A DNA stretch of 64,000 nt from contig OZ240678.1 of assembly GCA_965198905.1 (NCBI GenBank), forward strand, positions 310,001-374,000, in the 5' to 3' direction. Under the pieces are notes generated by a model. The model was not told where the DNA came from. It did no database searches and saw only the letters and a list, made by a program, of their open reading frames with translations. Every line of letters starts with the position of its first letter. The stretch's first letter is position 1. The translations under genes were made by a program, and so were the position numbers. Shown in pieces: positions 8,320-16,954 of this stretch. Source of the DNA: CAHJWH01 sp965198905 (GTDB taxonomy: Bacteria; Pseudomonadota; Alphaproteobacteria; Caulobacterales; Caulobacteraceae).

Positions 8320-9928
8320 GGTCCGCTCCGAAGATGCGTGACTGGGGGTCGAGGGCGGGGGCCCGAAGCGCGCTGACCTGATAGATGGAATATCGCGCAC
8401 CGGCGCCGGTCCTGGGATCCTGCTGCAGGACGGCGAGCAACTTTACGAGCGAAAACCGGGCGTCGATCTTGGAAAGCTTGCTGCAGGCGTTCTTGCAAAT
8501 GTAGAGCGCCTGGCCCTGGAACAGCCGGGGGTCCGGCTGTGGCTCGTTGCTCCACCTCATCCTGTCGCTGATCTGCACGACGGGCGTGGAGGACGGCAGA
8601 TAAAGCTCGGTCAGGCTGTTCAAGGTGTAGTCGGTGGTGAGGATGACCCGGGCGCCGACCTTCGATCGCAGAGCTTCGATCTCTGCGGCGAGCGTCTTCC
8701 AGCCGACGCCCAGCACGCGTGTGCGTGGATCGTGACGGCCGAGCGGCAGGAACCCCGTCGTCGCTTCCGCATAGGCGATCAGCGCCAGGAGCAGGCCGAA
8801 GGGCGCAGCCAGGCGGCGCGCCCACAATACCACGGGTCCCAGCCGTCGACCGAGCTGCAGACGGTGAACCGCATAGGCGGCGGCGATCGCGAAAGCCGGA
8901 TAGGCCGGCTCCGGCCAGTTGCCCTGAACGCGCTCGTGCGTCGCGTGCCAGATAAAGTAGATCATCATCGGTGCAATCATCGAGACGATCAGCACCCGCC
9001 CGGGACGATCCTGACGGCTTGATCCCGGCGCAAATAGGCCGATGCAGCCGAGCACGAAGATGGGCGGCGTGGCCAGGATGACCAGGGCGCTCGTGAGCTC
9101 CAGCAGATAGCGTAGCGTCCAGATGTAAACGGTAAGCCGACCCGACTGGTAAACCAGCGACGCCCACCGATGCTGGGCGTTCCACATCAGGACCGGAGTG
9201 AATATCGCCAGGGCGACCAGGCCGCCCGCCCACATCCAAGGGCTCGCCAACCACTTGCGCTGCGCAGGCACAGCGATCAGCCACGCCAGGATGCTGACCG
9301 CGAAGAAGGCGGTGGTGTACTTGGAGCAGAGGCCGAAGCCGAAGGCCGCGCCTGCCGCCAGCCACCGTTCACCCCGGCCAGTCCGCTGCAGCTCGGCCAG
9401 GAACAGGAGCAGAAAGCAGGTGGTGGTGACCACAACTTGGTCGGAGGTGGCCACCAGCGAGCCGATCGTCATGACGACGGTGAGGTTGAAATAGACGACC
9501 GCCGTCCTGGCCAGACCCGCATCGTCGAAGAGGGCCGAGGCCGCCCGCCACACAGCCCAGCTGGCGGGCAGGCTGAGCGCTACCGCCATGAAGCGGACGC
9601 CGAGCGACGTATCACCGAACACACTCGTGCCCAGCCTGATCATCAGAGGGTTCATGAACGGGTGGTCGATAAACCCGGCGGCCAGATGCTTCGAGTATCG
9701 CCAGTAGAGCGCCTCGTCAGAGGCGAGCGGCGTGTAAGCGGCGACCACGAACTTGATCAACATCAGACCGCAGACGAACAGGATCAGAGCGGTCGTCGGC
9801 GATGAAAGTCGCGCCTTCGCCTGGCCCCAGAAGCTTTGACCCGAAGAGGTTTCGGATGAGCGATGCACGACCCGGTCGATCGGGCAGGTGGAGTCGGCGC
9901 CGCTCAGTCGTGACCTGATCTCGGTCAT
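8306..9928 (-). CDS. GT39/ArnT-like integral membrane glycosyltransferase
   Basis: 540-residue polytopic membrane protein. The first loop after TM1 holds AAYTPLASDEALYWRYSKHL, the acidic catalytic loop of GT-C enzymes of the PMT/ArnT type, followed by FIDHPFMNPLMIRLG. About ten further hydrophobic helices follow, then a soluble C-terminal domain from residue 410. Such enzymes move a sugar from a polyprenyl-phosphate donor to an outer-envelope acceptor. It heads a leftward run with the methyltransferase (overlap), DUF3833 lipoprotein and VIT transporter. Acceptor and sugar are unknown. Confidence 0.85.
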   Translation of the reverse strand: MTEIRSRLSGADSTCPIDRVVHRSSETSSGQSFWGQAKARLSSPTTALILFVCGLMLIKFVVAAYTPLASDEALYWRYSKHLAAGFIDHPFMNPLMIRLGTSVFGDTSLGVRFMAVALSLPASWAVWRAASALFDDAGLARTAVVYFNLTVVMTIGSLVATSDQVVVTTTCFLLLFLAELQRTGRGERWLAAGAAFGFGLCSKYTTAFFAVSILAWLIAVPAQRKWLASPWMWAGGLVALAIFTPVLMWNAQHRWASLVYQSGRLTVYIWTLRYLLELTSALVILATPPIFVLGCIGLFAPGSSRQDRPGRVLIVSMIAPMMIYFIWHATHERVQGNWPEPAYPAFAIAAAYAVHRLQLGRRLGPVVLWARRLAAPFGLLLALIAYAEATTGFLPLGRHDPRTRVLGVGWKTLAAEIEALRSKVGARVILTTDYTLNSLTELYLPSSTPVVQISDRMRWSNEPQPDPRLFQGQALYICKNACSKLSKIDARFSLVKLLAVLQQDPRTGAGARYSIYQVSALRAPALDPQSRIFGADHEDR

Positions 9929-10155
9929 AAAACCGAGGACGACGAAAGGGAGGTCATACGCTGCTCCAACCCGCTTGCAGGGATGAAGACGTTCCCGACC
10001 GGCCCTACCCTCAACCCATCGCGTGTCGAGCGTCTAAGTCAAAAGTGAAGAGCCCTGTACGAAGTTGGGGTGGCGCAAACGAGATCGGCGAAATGCGCCG
10101 TGGGTATGGGGGCGCCCCGCCGCTGCGGCGTCCTGAGTCCTGAGAAGGACGCGAT

Positions 10156-10284
10156 ATGACCGTACCGCAAACGACCCTCAGCCTGCGAGCTTGCGCCCTC
10201 TACGCCATGGTGATGGGGGGCAGCGTGTATTTGGTCATCTGCCAGGCCCCGATCATGATGGCCGCGATCATCGGGGCTGGTTGA
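10156..10284 (+). CDS. Small hydrophobic protein (42 aa) upstream of fetA-like gene
   Basis: Short ORF from ATG at 10156 with a good ribosome site (GAGAAGGA) seven bases before. The product has one likely membrane helix (LYAMVMGGSVYLVICQAPIM) and a short tail ending MMAAIIGAG. It is read toward the FetA/FetB-type genes about 130 bases downstream. No family recognised. The clear ribosome site and hydrophobic content argue for a real microprotein, but length limits certainty. Confidence 0.4.
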   Translation: MTVPQTTLSLRACALYAMVMGGSVYLVICQAPIMMAAIIGAG

Positions 10285-10414
10285 CGCCATCTCGATGAGC
10301 GAAAAAGCCGTCGGCGCATCTGCCGCCTAGGGATGGCTCATCACTAGGTCTGACACCCTCACCGCCAGGCTCAGTCTCAGTGATCTGAAAAGCTCGCTTG
10401 CAGGACCGTTCACC

Positions 10415-10963
10415 TTGCAGGTGGGACCAGGGGAGTGCGCCTGCGTCATGGGTCCGTCCGGGTCGGGCAAGAGCCTGTTTCTGCGAATGATCGCCGACCT
10501 TGACGTCAACGAAGGGCAGGTCGCGCTCGACGGACGTGCTCGCGCCGACTTCCCCGCGCCGCTCTGGCGCCGCGCGGTGAGCTATGTTCCGGCTGAGGCC
10601 GGTTGGTGGGCGGACGACGTCAGGGCGCATTTCCCGGCAGACGAGCTTGGTGAAGCAACGGCCTTGGCGTCTCGCCTAGGACTCGCCGCCACCCTGATCG
10701 ACAGCCCGGTCGCGCGGCTGTCCACGGGGGAGCGTCAGCGCCTCGCGCTGGTCCGCGCCCTGGTCAAGGAGCCGCCGGTGCTGCTGCTCGACGAACCCAC
10801 CGGCGCGCTCGATCCGGCGAGCGTCGCAGCGGTCGAGGCCCTGCTTCGCGAGCGCTTGGCTGCAGGGCGGTCCGTGATCCTGGTGACCCATGACCTGGCG
10901 CTGGGCGGCCGCCTTGGGACAAGGCGGTACGAGATGTCGCAAGGGCGGCTGAGGGCGGCATGA
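10415..10963 (+). CDS. fetA: FetA-type ABC transporter ATPase (start uncertain)
   Basis: Cytoplasmic ATPase pairing with the FetB-like permease; in E. coli FetAB exports iron. Walker A is GPSGSGKSL, the signature is ARLSTGERQRLALVRAL, Walker B is VLLLDEPTGALD and the switch His is LVTHDLA. The only usual start is TTG at 10415, yet the typical N-terminal strand of ABC ATPases is readable further upstream in the same open frame (TARLSLSDLKSSLAGPFTL, from about 10358). No ATG or GTG exists between the in-frame TAG at 10328 and 10415; CTG at 10385 is one option. Ends in a 4-base ATGA overlap with fetB. Confidence 0.8.
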   Translation: MQVGPGECACVMGPSGSGKSLFLRMIADLDVNEGQVALDGRARADFPAPLWRRAVSYVPAEAGWWADDVRAHFPADELGEATALASRLGLAATLIDSPVARLSTGERQRLALVRALVKEPPVLLLDEPTGALDPASVAAVEALLRERLAAGRSVILVTHDLALGGRLGTRRYEMSQGRLRAA

Positions 10964-11751
10964 GCATCGTTTCTCTCACTCCAGCCGACATCACCTTCTC
11001 CGCGTCCCTGCTCGTCGTGGACGCGATCCTATCCATCGCCTTGAGCCTGAAGCTGCACAGACAGCTTGCCGTCGCCGCGGTCAGGATGGTCGTGCAGCTA
11101 GTCGCCGTCGGCTACGTGCTGAAGCTGGTCTTCGCCCTGAACAACCCGGCCGCCACCCTCGCCATCGTCCTGCTCATGGTGCTGGTCGCCGCACGAGAGG
11201 TGGCGGCGCGACCAGAGCGGCGGTTCAAGGACCTCTCCAATCTGGCGCTGGGCGCGGGGAGCGTGACGCTGGCGACCCTGGTGACCGCAGTCCTAGCGCT
11301 AACTACGGCCATCCGCTCCAAGCCCTGGTTCGACCCCCGGTACGCCGTGCCTCTGGCCGGCATCATCCTGGGCAACGTGCTGAACACGGCCAGCCTCACC
11401 CTGGACAGCCTGCTGGGGTCGGTGAGCCGAGAGCGCACCAGCATAGAGGCTCGCCTGAGCCTTGGAGCGAGCTACTGGCAGGCGGTCGGCGGCCAGATCA
11501 GAACCGCGATCCGACGCGGGCTGTTGCCCATCATCAATCAGATGTCGGCGGCGGGCGTGGTGACGCTGCCCGGCATCATGACCGGCCAGATCCTGGCGGG
11601 GCTCAACCCGGTGGAGGCGGTCAAGTACCAGATCCTGTTGATGTTCCTACTGTCGGGCGGCAGCGGTCTCGCCGCCCTCAGCATCGCCTACCTCGCCGCC
11701 TGGCGGCTGACCGACGGTCGCGCCCGGCTCAGGCTGGATCGGTTGCGCTAA
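10960..11751 (+). CDS. fetB: FetB-type ABC transporter permease
   Basis: 263-residue membrane protein of the FetB/YbbM family (UPF0014), the permease of an iron exporter that eases iron and oxidative stress in E. coli. Seven or so hydrophobic segments are visible. Family motifs include VRMVVQLVAVGYVL, PLAGIILGNVLNTASLTLD, SIEARLSLGASYWQAV and the highly conserved VVTLPGIMTGQILAGLNPVE. Coupled to the ATPase by an ATGA overlap. Its stop overlaps by 4 bases the stop of the convergent TonB receptor gene, so there is no room for a terminator between them. Confidence 0.9.
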   Translation: MSIVSLTPADITFSASLLVVDAILSIALSLKLHRQLAVAAVRMVVQLVAVGYVLKLVFALNNPAATLAIVLLMVLVAAREVAARPERRFKDLSNLALGAGSVTLATLVTAVLALTTAIRSKPWFDPRYAVPLAGIILGNVLNTASLTLDSLLGSVSRERTSIEARLSLGASYWQAVGGQIRTAIRRGLLPIINQMSAAGVVTLPGIMTGQILAGLNPVEAVKYQILLMFLLSGGSGLAALSIAYLAAWRLTDGRARLRLDRLR

Positions 11752-14147
11752 AAGCCCCGGCTCACGGCGAGGCGAACCGTGCGGGGCCGCAGCGGCGTCG
11801 CCTGGGCTCCGGCGCCCAGGCTGAACGGATTGCCGAAGGCGAAGGTGTCTCCACGGTTATTGGCCGGATTGGAGACCACTAGGCCGATCGAATAGACCGG
11901 CGTTTGGAACACCGCCTGAAAACGGGCATCGAGATAATGGCCCATCTCGCTCGATCCCTGCGGACCGAAGAACAGATAGGAATGGCCGACATAGAGCGCA
12001 GCGGCGTCCAGCTCCAGCGTCCGCTCTCCTCCGAGCGGGATGTCGTAGCTGATGCGGCCATTGACCGAGCGGCGCGCGACGCCGGGAAGAGTGAAGTCGG
12101 ACCGGCCCGCCGGAAAACTCGGATCAACCTTGCGCAGGTCTGGAGCTGTGAACAGGGCGCCGATCTCAAACGTGAGCGGGCGGAGCGGCCGCACGCTCGC
12201 CTCCCACTCCCATCCCTTCACGTGCGCCGTCCCGACATTGGCCACGTAGGACAGCCCGGACGGCAGCAGTTGATCGGCCTGGAGCCGGTCCCAGACATCG
12301 TAGTACAGGGCGGTGCGCGCCTGCAGCCGCCCGCGCCAGCCCTGCACCTTCACCCCCGTCTCGTAGTTCCACAGCTCGTCGGGCAAATAGGTCCGGTTCG
12401 GCTCGGCGCCCCCTTGCGGCGTGAAGGCCGTGCTCAGCGGCCCCGCGGTGTTGAAGCCGCCCACACGGTAGCCCTTCGACGCCAGGGCGTAGAGGCGAAC
12501 GCCGCGGTCAAGCGCATAGTCCAGGGCGAGCTTGGGCGACCACTCCCGGGTCGTATAGCGTCCGCCGAAGGGCGTCTCTGCGTCGCCCTCCGTCACACGC
12601 GAAAGGGTGTGTCGCTCGGCAAAGGCGAGCCGCAGGCCCAGCGTCACGGTCAAGCGTGAGGTGAGGGCGTAGTTTCCCTCGCCGAACAGGGCGAGATCGA
12701 TCATCCGGTCGCTCCGGTCCTCCCCGTAGAGCATCGAACCGCCGCCAGGCGCCCCGAGCCGGGTCGTCTCGTGCTCGTCGCCGTAGCCGCCGTAGGCGCC
12801 GACCAGCAGCGATGCGGGACCATGCAACGGCGCGCGGTAATCCAGCTCTTCCGAGCTCAGGCGGATAAGGGTGTCGTCGTCAAACACCGCGGCGCCCGGG
12901 CCGCCGCCGAACTGCGCTGCGGCGTCGCTGGCGTCGTAGCGGCTATCGAACTCGTGGTTGATGAACGAGGCGACGCTATGCAGATCGCCCCATCCACCGC
13001 GTCCCTTGACGTCAAGGTAGGCCTGCTCGAAATCGTTGTCATGCGGCTCCCGAACCAAGGTGTCGCGTGTAAGGCTTTGGGGATTGACGGTCGTGTACTG
13101 AGTGTCGTCGCTGTAAATGTCCTGATAGACGTCGCCTAGGGTCGCGGTCCACGTGGCGCTGAGGTCTGCTCGAAGCGCCGCCCGCACGCCCGTTTCCTGG
13201 GTATGGTCGGCGTTCTGGACGTCGAGCCTGGGAAGATCGATGTAGCCGCCGTCCTCCTCTCCATAGGCCACCAAGCGCAAGGCCGCCTTGCCCCCGGCGA
13301 GCGGAAGGTTGAACATCGCCTCCGTGCCTGCGCTCGGGTCGCCCCCGGCGGTCGTGGCGCCGGAGGCCGACAGGGAGCCGGATAACCGCGACGGGTCCGG
13401 CGCGGCAGGCGTGACGCTGACCACCCCGCCGATCGCACCCGCGCCGTACAGCGTGCCCTGAGGGCCTCGCAAAACCTCCACCGACTGCACGTCCACGAGT
13501 CGAAGGTCGGGGTCGGGCGCGTTGTAGGTCGTGGGAGTCTGGTTCCAATAGAGGCCTACCGTAGACTGAGTATGGCCTGTAAACGCCCCGTCCGACAGGC
13601 CTCTCAGCAGCACCTTGTCGCGGCCCGGACCCAGGTTCGTGACCGTCATGCCCGAAGCCAGCAGGCGCAGGTCCGCCGTGTCGCGCGCCCGCACAGCGGC
13701 GAGCGCTGAGCCCTGAACCACGCTGACGGAACCGGGCAGGTCGAAAACATTCAGCCCGCGTTTGGAGGCCGTCACCACCACCTCCGACAACTCGCTCGCC
13801 CGGGGCGCTGGCGTCGGCCTGACGAGAACCGGCCGGGCCTGTCGTGCCCGACGCTCGATCCGCACGGTCTGCGCGTCTATCCAGACCGCGCGACAATCGC
13901 TGCCAGCCAAGGCCCGATCTACAGCGGCCCTGACATCCATCCGTCCGCGCACAGCGACCGCCGGTCCCTTGCACGTCGATGCGACCCCCATGGTGACGCC
14001 GGCCTGCAAGCCTACCGCGAGCGCCGCCTGGGTCGGCGGTTGGGAGCCGATATCAAAAGGCAGAAGAACGCCCGCGGCCCAGGCCGTGGGCGCTGCGGTC
14101 AAGCCGAAAAGGACACCCAGCAGAGCGGGCCGAACAAAGGACGTCAA
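11748..14147 (-). CDS. FecA-like TonB-dependent receptor with N-terminal signalling domain
   Basis: 799-residue outer-membrane receptor. After the signal peptide (ending AWAAG) comes a secretin/TonB short N-terminal domain (about residues 30-100, including GRMDVRAAVDRALAGS), which talks to a FecR-type anti-sigma. The TonB box region is SELSEVVVTASKR, the plug is VQSVEVLRGPQGTLYGAGAI and the barrel ends RPRTVRLAVSRGF with C-terminal Phe. It lies 15 bases after the fecR-like gene and in order after the fecI-like sigma factor, giving a classical iron-siderophore surface-signalling set. Substrate unknown. Confidence 0.9.
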   Translation of the reverse strand: MTSFVRPALLGVLFGLTAAPTAWAAGVLLPFDIGSQPPTQAALAVGLQAGVTMGVASTCKGPAVAVRGRMDVRAAVDRALAGSDCRAVWIDAQTVRIERRARQARPVLVRPTPAPRASELSEVVVTASKRGLNVFDLPGSVSVVQGSALAAVRARDTADLRLLASGMTVTNLGPGRDKVLLRGLSDGAFTGHTQSTVGLYWNQTPTTYNAPDPDLRLVDVQSVEVLRGPQGTLYGAGAIGGVVSVTPAAPDPSRLSGSLSASGATTAGGDPSAGTEAMFNLPLAGGKAALRLVAYGEEDGGYIDLPRLDVQNADHTQETGVRAALRADLSATWTATLGDVYQDIYSDDTQYTTVNPQSLTRDTLVREPHDNDFEQAYLDVKGRGGWGDLHSVASFINHEFDSRYDASDAAAQFGGGPGAAVFDDDTLIRLSSEELDYRAPLHGPASLLVGAYGGYGDEHETTRLGAPGGGSMLYGEDRSDRMIDLALFGEGNYALTSRLTVTLGLRLAFAERHTLSRVTEGDAETPFGGRYTTREWSPKLALDYALDRGVRLYALASKGYRVGGFNTAGPLSTAFTPQGGAEPNRTYLPDELWNYETGVKVQGWRGRLQARTALYYDVWDRLQADQLLPSGLSYVANVGTAHVKGWEWEASVRPLRPLTFEIGALFTAPDLRKVDPSFPAGRSDFTLPGVARRSVNGRISYDIPLGGERTLELDAAALYVGHSYLFFGPQGSSEMGHYLDARFQAVFQTPVYSIGLVVSNPANNRGDTFAFGNPFSLGAGAQATPLRPRTVRLAVSRGF

Positions 14148-14162
14148 GTTCCAGGCGTCGGG

Positions 14163-15167
14163 TCAGGGACGGCGTGCGCTCAGCACGATCTCCCCCTCTT
14201 GCCCTTTCTCCACGCTCAGCGGCAACAGCGTTTGCAAGCGCCTGATCACTTGGTCGCGCGTCCCGAGCACCAAAATGCCGGTAAAGCGCATCCGCTGAGC
14301 CTGCAGCCCGGCCAGGCGGATGGGTCGGGGGTACTCCCGGTTCAGGTCGGCGACGACATCGGACAACGGACGATCCCGATAAACCCGCCGGCCTTCGCGC
14401 CATACGCCGACGTCGGGGGGGCTTATCTGGGCGACTTTGATGGTGTCGCCTGCACCAAGCACGGCGCTATGCCCGGCTGGCAACCGTACGATCTGTCCGC
14501 CGGCGTCGAAACTCACGAGACCTCGCGCGACGCCCACCCGGGTCAGGCCGTCCTCCCGCACGATATCGAAGGCTGTCCCCAGCACCCGAACCTGTGCTCG
14601 TCCGAGATCGACCCGAAACGGGCGCCCCGGGTCGTGCACCACGTCGAACCGTGCTTCCCCAAGCGCGAAGACAACCCGACGATCGGCGCCCTGCACATCT
14701 ACCGTCAGCGCGGTCGCGCCATCCATATCGATCCGAGACCCGTCCGCGAGCCGAAGCGTGCGCTGTTGTCCTGCGGAAGTGGCGTAGGCGACCAGGGCGG
14801 AGGACTGCGGCCGCCCGCCGGGATGCGAATGCGAGACCAGCCAAAGGCCAAGCATCGTGACGCAGGCCGCCGCCGCTACTTGCGCCAAGCCGACGATCTT
14901 TGGGCGCCGGCTCGGCGTCGCCGGCGGCCGGGCGCGGCGTGACGCAGGCTGTCTTTCATGGAGAGGCTCCAGGCTGAGCCAGACGGCCTGCGCCCGATCA
15001 AAGGCCTGTCGGTGCAGGTCCGGCCGCTCCAAAGGGGCGTCATCCAGCCAGGCGACAAACGCCAGCCAGGCGTCTTCCGCGACATCGTCGCCGGACAGGC
15101 GCACAGCCCACGAGGCGGCGTCCTGTTCTAGGCTTGCCTCCCCGAATTCTTCCCCTCGCCCGATCAT
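14163..15167 (-). CDS. FecR-type anti-sigma / surface-signalling protein
   Basis: 334 residues, single-spanning inner-membrane protein. Residues 10-75 are the cytoplasmic DUF4880 region (ASLEQDAASWAVRLSGDDVA, AFVAWLDDAPLERPDLHRQA), the TM helix is near 95-112 (VAAAACVTMLGLWLVS) and the periplasmic FecR domain follows (AYATSAGQQRTLRLADGSRI, DLGRAQVRVLGTAFDIV). A C-terminal STN-like domain closes it. It should pass the signal from the receptor downstream to the sigma factor upstream. All three genes lie in order on the same strand. Confidence 0.92.
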   Translation of the reverse strand: MIGRGEEFGEASLEQDAASWAVRLSGDDVAEDAWLAFVAWLDDAPLERPDLHRQAFDRAQAVWLSLEPLHERQPASRRARPPATPSRRPKIVGLAQVAAAACVTMLGLWLVSHSHPGGRPQSSALVAYATSAGQQRTLRLADGSRIDMDGATALTVDVQGADRRVVFALGEARFDVVHDPGRPFRVDLGRAQVRVLGTAFDIVREDGLTRVGVARGLVSFDAGGQIVRLPAGHSAVLGAGDTIKVAQISPPDVGVWREGRRVYRDRPLSDVVADLNREYPRPIRLAGLQAQRMRFTGILVLGTRDQVIRRLQTLLPLSVEKGQEGEIVLSARRP

Positions 15168-15228
15168 CGCGGCTGAAGCCTTTGCATCTCAGGTGAAGAC
15201 GCCGCCGACGTGCTCAACCCGCAACCTC

Positions 15229-15750
15229 TCATGACGTTCGTTCCGTCAGAAGCTTCAGCGCCAGACTGATGTGCTTCTCCACCGCGCTCTTGGACACGCC
15301 CAGACGGTCGGCGGTTTGCTGGTGACTGAGCCCCTGAAGCTTGTGCAAGCGGAACACACGCTGGGTCTGCGGAGGCAGCGTCTCCACCGCCGCCATCAGT
15401 CGCGCCAACCGCTCGCGCGAATCGACGACTTGGTGTGGTCCCGGTGTATCGGAGGCGCGCTCCCCGCCTCGCCCTTCGCCCTGCAGGTCAGACCAGGCGG
15501 TCTCACGCGTGCGTCGGCGCTGACCCTGGCGCAAATCGTCGAGCATCAGGTTGGACCCTAAACGATAAAGGTAGGCCACCGGATTGCCGATCTGGTCCTG
15601 GGCCGGAACGGCCGCCACTTTCTCGAACATGGCTTGGACGAGATCTTCCGCCCGGGTCTGTGAGCGCATGCGTGCTGCGAACACCCGCACCAAGTCGGCA
15701 CGGCGTTCCATGTAGATGCGCACGAGAGGCGTCGAAGACAGATCGGGCAA
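15229..15750 (-). CDS. FecI-type ECF sigma factor
   Basis: 173 residues. Region 2 covers ADLVRVFAARMRSQTRAEDL ... GNPVAYLYRLGSNLMLDDLR, and region 4 covers LPPQTQRVFRLHKLQGLSHQ ... LGVSKSAVEKHISLALKLL, the standard FecI pattern. The chosen start is a TTG at 15750; the ATG at 15711 would cut into region 2 and is less likely. It probably drives the TonB receptor (and itself) when the receptor is occupied. The gap to fecR is 61 bases. Confidence 0.9.
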   Translation of the reverse strand: MPDLSSTPLVRIYMERRADLVRVFAARMRSQTRAEDLVQAMFEKVAAVPAQDQIGNPVAYLYRLGSNLMLDDLRQGQRRRTRETAWSDLQGEGRGGERASDTPGPHQVVDSRERLARLMAAVETLPPQTQRVFRLHKLQGLSHQQTADRLGVSKSAVEKHISLALKLLTERTS

Positions 15751-15917
15751 GTCTAAGGATCCGCGACTCTCGACGGGGACGGACGTGACCGACGGGGCTC
15801 GACGCCGCCGATTGTCGAAGCCGATACCATCACAAATTCACGGTGAGCGCCAAGCCACAGCCGCACCACCGACCGGCGGGAGCAGTATAAACCGGCTTTC
15901 CCCGCACTGAACGCTTT

Positions 15918-16304
15918 TTACGCGGCGACGCCGGCGCGACGATCTCGGGGCTGTTCCGGCGCCACGTGGCCGACGCGATCATAATGGACATCAGGAGCGT
16001 CCGAGCTCGGTGGCGCCTTGGCTTGAAGCTCGTTTGGCTTGGCCAAAGCCTCTTCATAGGCGGCTGCCAAAGGACCGCTCAAGATTAGAAGACGCAACGG
16101 CCGCCCCCCTGATTCGAGGCGCTGCGTATCGTAGGCGCAGCGCAAGGCTTCTTCTTCGTCACTGATTGAGGCTACCAGTTCTTCCTCAATCCTCACGACC
16201 CAGACTTGCGCCCGACGACGAAGATAAATCGTTCTCTCCGTGACCCGCTCCCTCGCAGGTGACTGCGGTTCCCGATCGGGGCCGGCGAGTAATGGCACGC
16301 TCAA
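15918..16304 (-). CDS. Hypothetical protein coupled to upstream membrane protein
   Basis: 128 residues from a TTG at 16304 that overlaps the TGA of the upstream membrane protein; GAGGTG lies seven bases before it. A GTG two codons later is an alternative. The core (ERTIYLRRRAQVWVVRIEEE, then LVASISDEEEALRCAYDTQR) reads as a small beta-alpha domain, and the tail is Pro/Arg-rich and likely disordered. No family assigned. The overlap implies co-translation with the membrane protein. Confidence 0.55.
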   Translation of the reverse strand: MSVPLLAGPDREPQSPARERVTERTIYLRRRAQVWVVRIEEELVASISDEEEALRCAYDTQRLESGGRPLRLLILSGPLAAAYEEALAKPNELQAKAPPSSDAPDVHYDRVGHVAPEQPRDRRAGVAA

Positions 16305-16735
16305 GGCCGCACCTCGATGCTCTGGGGCGGTGTCGGCCAGACGAAGCGACGCACCAGTCCCATTTTCACGCTGCTGGCGAGAAACCACGCACCCAAGCCG
16401 AGGCCGGGCGCAAAGCGCTGCATGAGGAACTCGCAGTCCAGGCAGCCAAGACTGATGACGACGAATATGCCTGGAGCGTAAAGCTTCCGCACGGACGCCC
16501 AACCGCGAAGCGCAAGCCTACGATGCGCGATATAGGCCCACAACATCACCATGGTCGCCTGAAGAAGCCCCGTGGACCAACCGAGGCCTAGATGCGTGTT
16601 CTCCGCCAAATGCCGGCGGCAGAGCTCGGCCACCCCCTCCACCGCACCGTAAAGAGTGAGGGCGAGAAGGGGCGGCCAAAGCTGTTCAGATCCGAACGCA
16701 TCGAGTCTTCGGCGCGTGAGCAGGTAAAACCGCAT
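16301..16735 (-). CDS. Small polytopic membrane protein of unknown function
   Basis: 144 residues with about four hydrophobic segments (LWPPLLALTLYGAVEGVAEL, TGLLQATMVMLWAYIAHRRL, YAPGIFVVISLGCLDCEFLM, LGAWFLASSVKMGLVRRFVW). The ATG at 16735 follows a TGA by three bases, and its own stop overlaps the next gene. No recognised domain. The hydrophobic pattern and tight packing support a real gene; its role is open. Confidence 0.55.
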   Translation of the reverse strand: MRFYLLTRRRLDAFGSEQLWPPLLALTLYGAVEGVAELCRRHLAENTHLGLGWSTGLLQATMVMLWAYIAHRRLALRGWASVRKLYAPGIFVVISLGCLDCEFLMQRFAPGLGLGAWFLASSVKMGLVRRFVWPTPPQSIEVRP

Positions 16736-16738
16736 GCT

Positions 16739-16954
16739 TCAGAGACGTCGCCCTCGACGCTGAACCCCACCCCGAATGTCGCGAACGATCCTCTTGTCGT
16801 GCGGCATGACGAGCCCCCACGAGGGGTCAATCACGCTCAGCGTGTCAAAGATGAGAGCGGCGTCCTCCTCCGCCCTCCAGAAACGCTCAGTAAGGCGCGC
16901 GGCGCACGGCCTCCGGGGTGAGGCCGCCGTGGGAGGAGTGAGGGCTTTGATCAT
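16739..16954 (-). CDS. Short ORF, probably the 3' end of a gene joined to IS remnant
   Basis: 71-codon frame ending three bases before the membrane protein start. Its first 30 codons lie in the transposase remnant DNA, whereas the last 45 (TERFWRAEEDAALIFDTLSV, then IDPSWGLVMPHDKRI) look like genuine coding sequence. The likely story is a small gene whose 5' end was replaced or cut by the insertion element. No family recognised. Confidence 0.25.
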   Translation of the reverse strand: MIKALTPPTAASPRRPCAARLTERFWRAEEDAALIFDTLSVIDPSWGLVMPHDKRIVRDIRGGVQRRGRRL

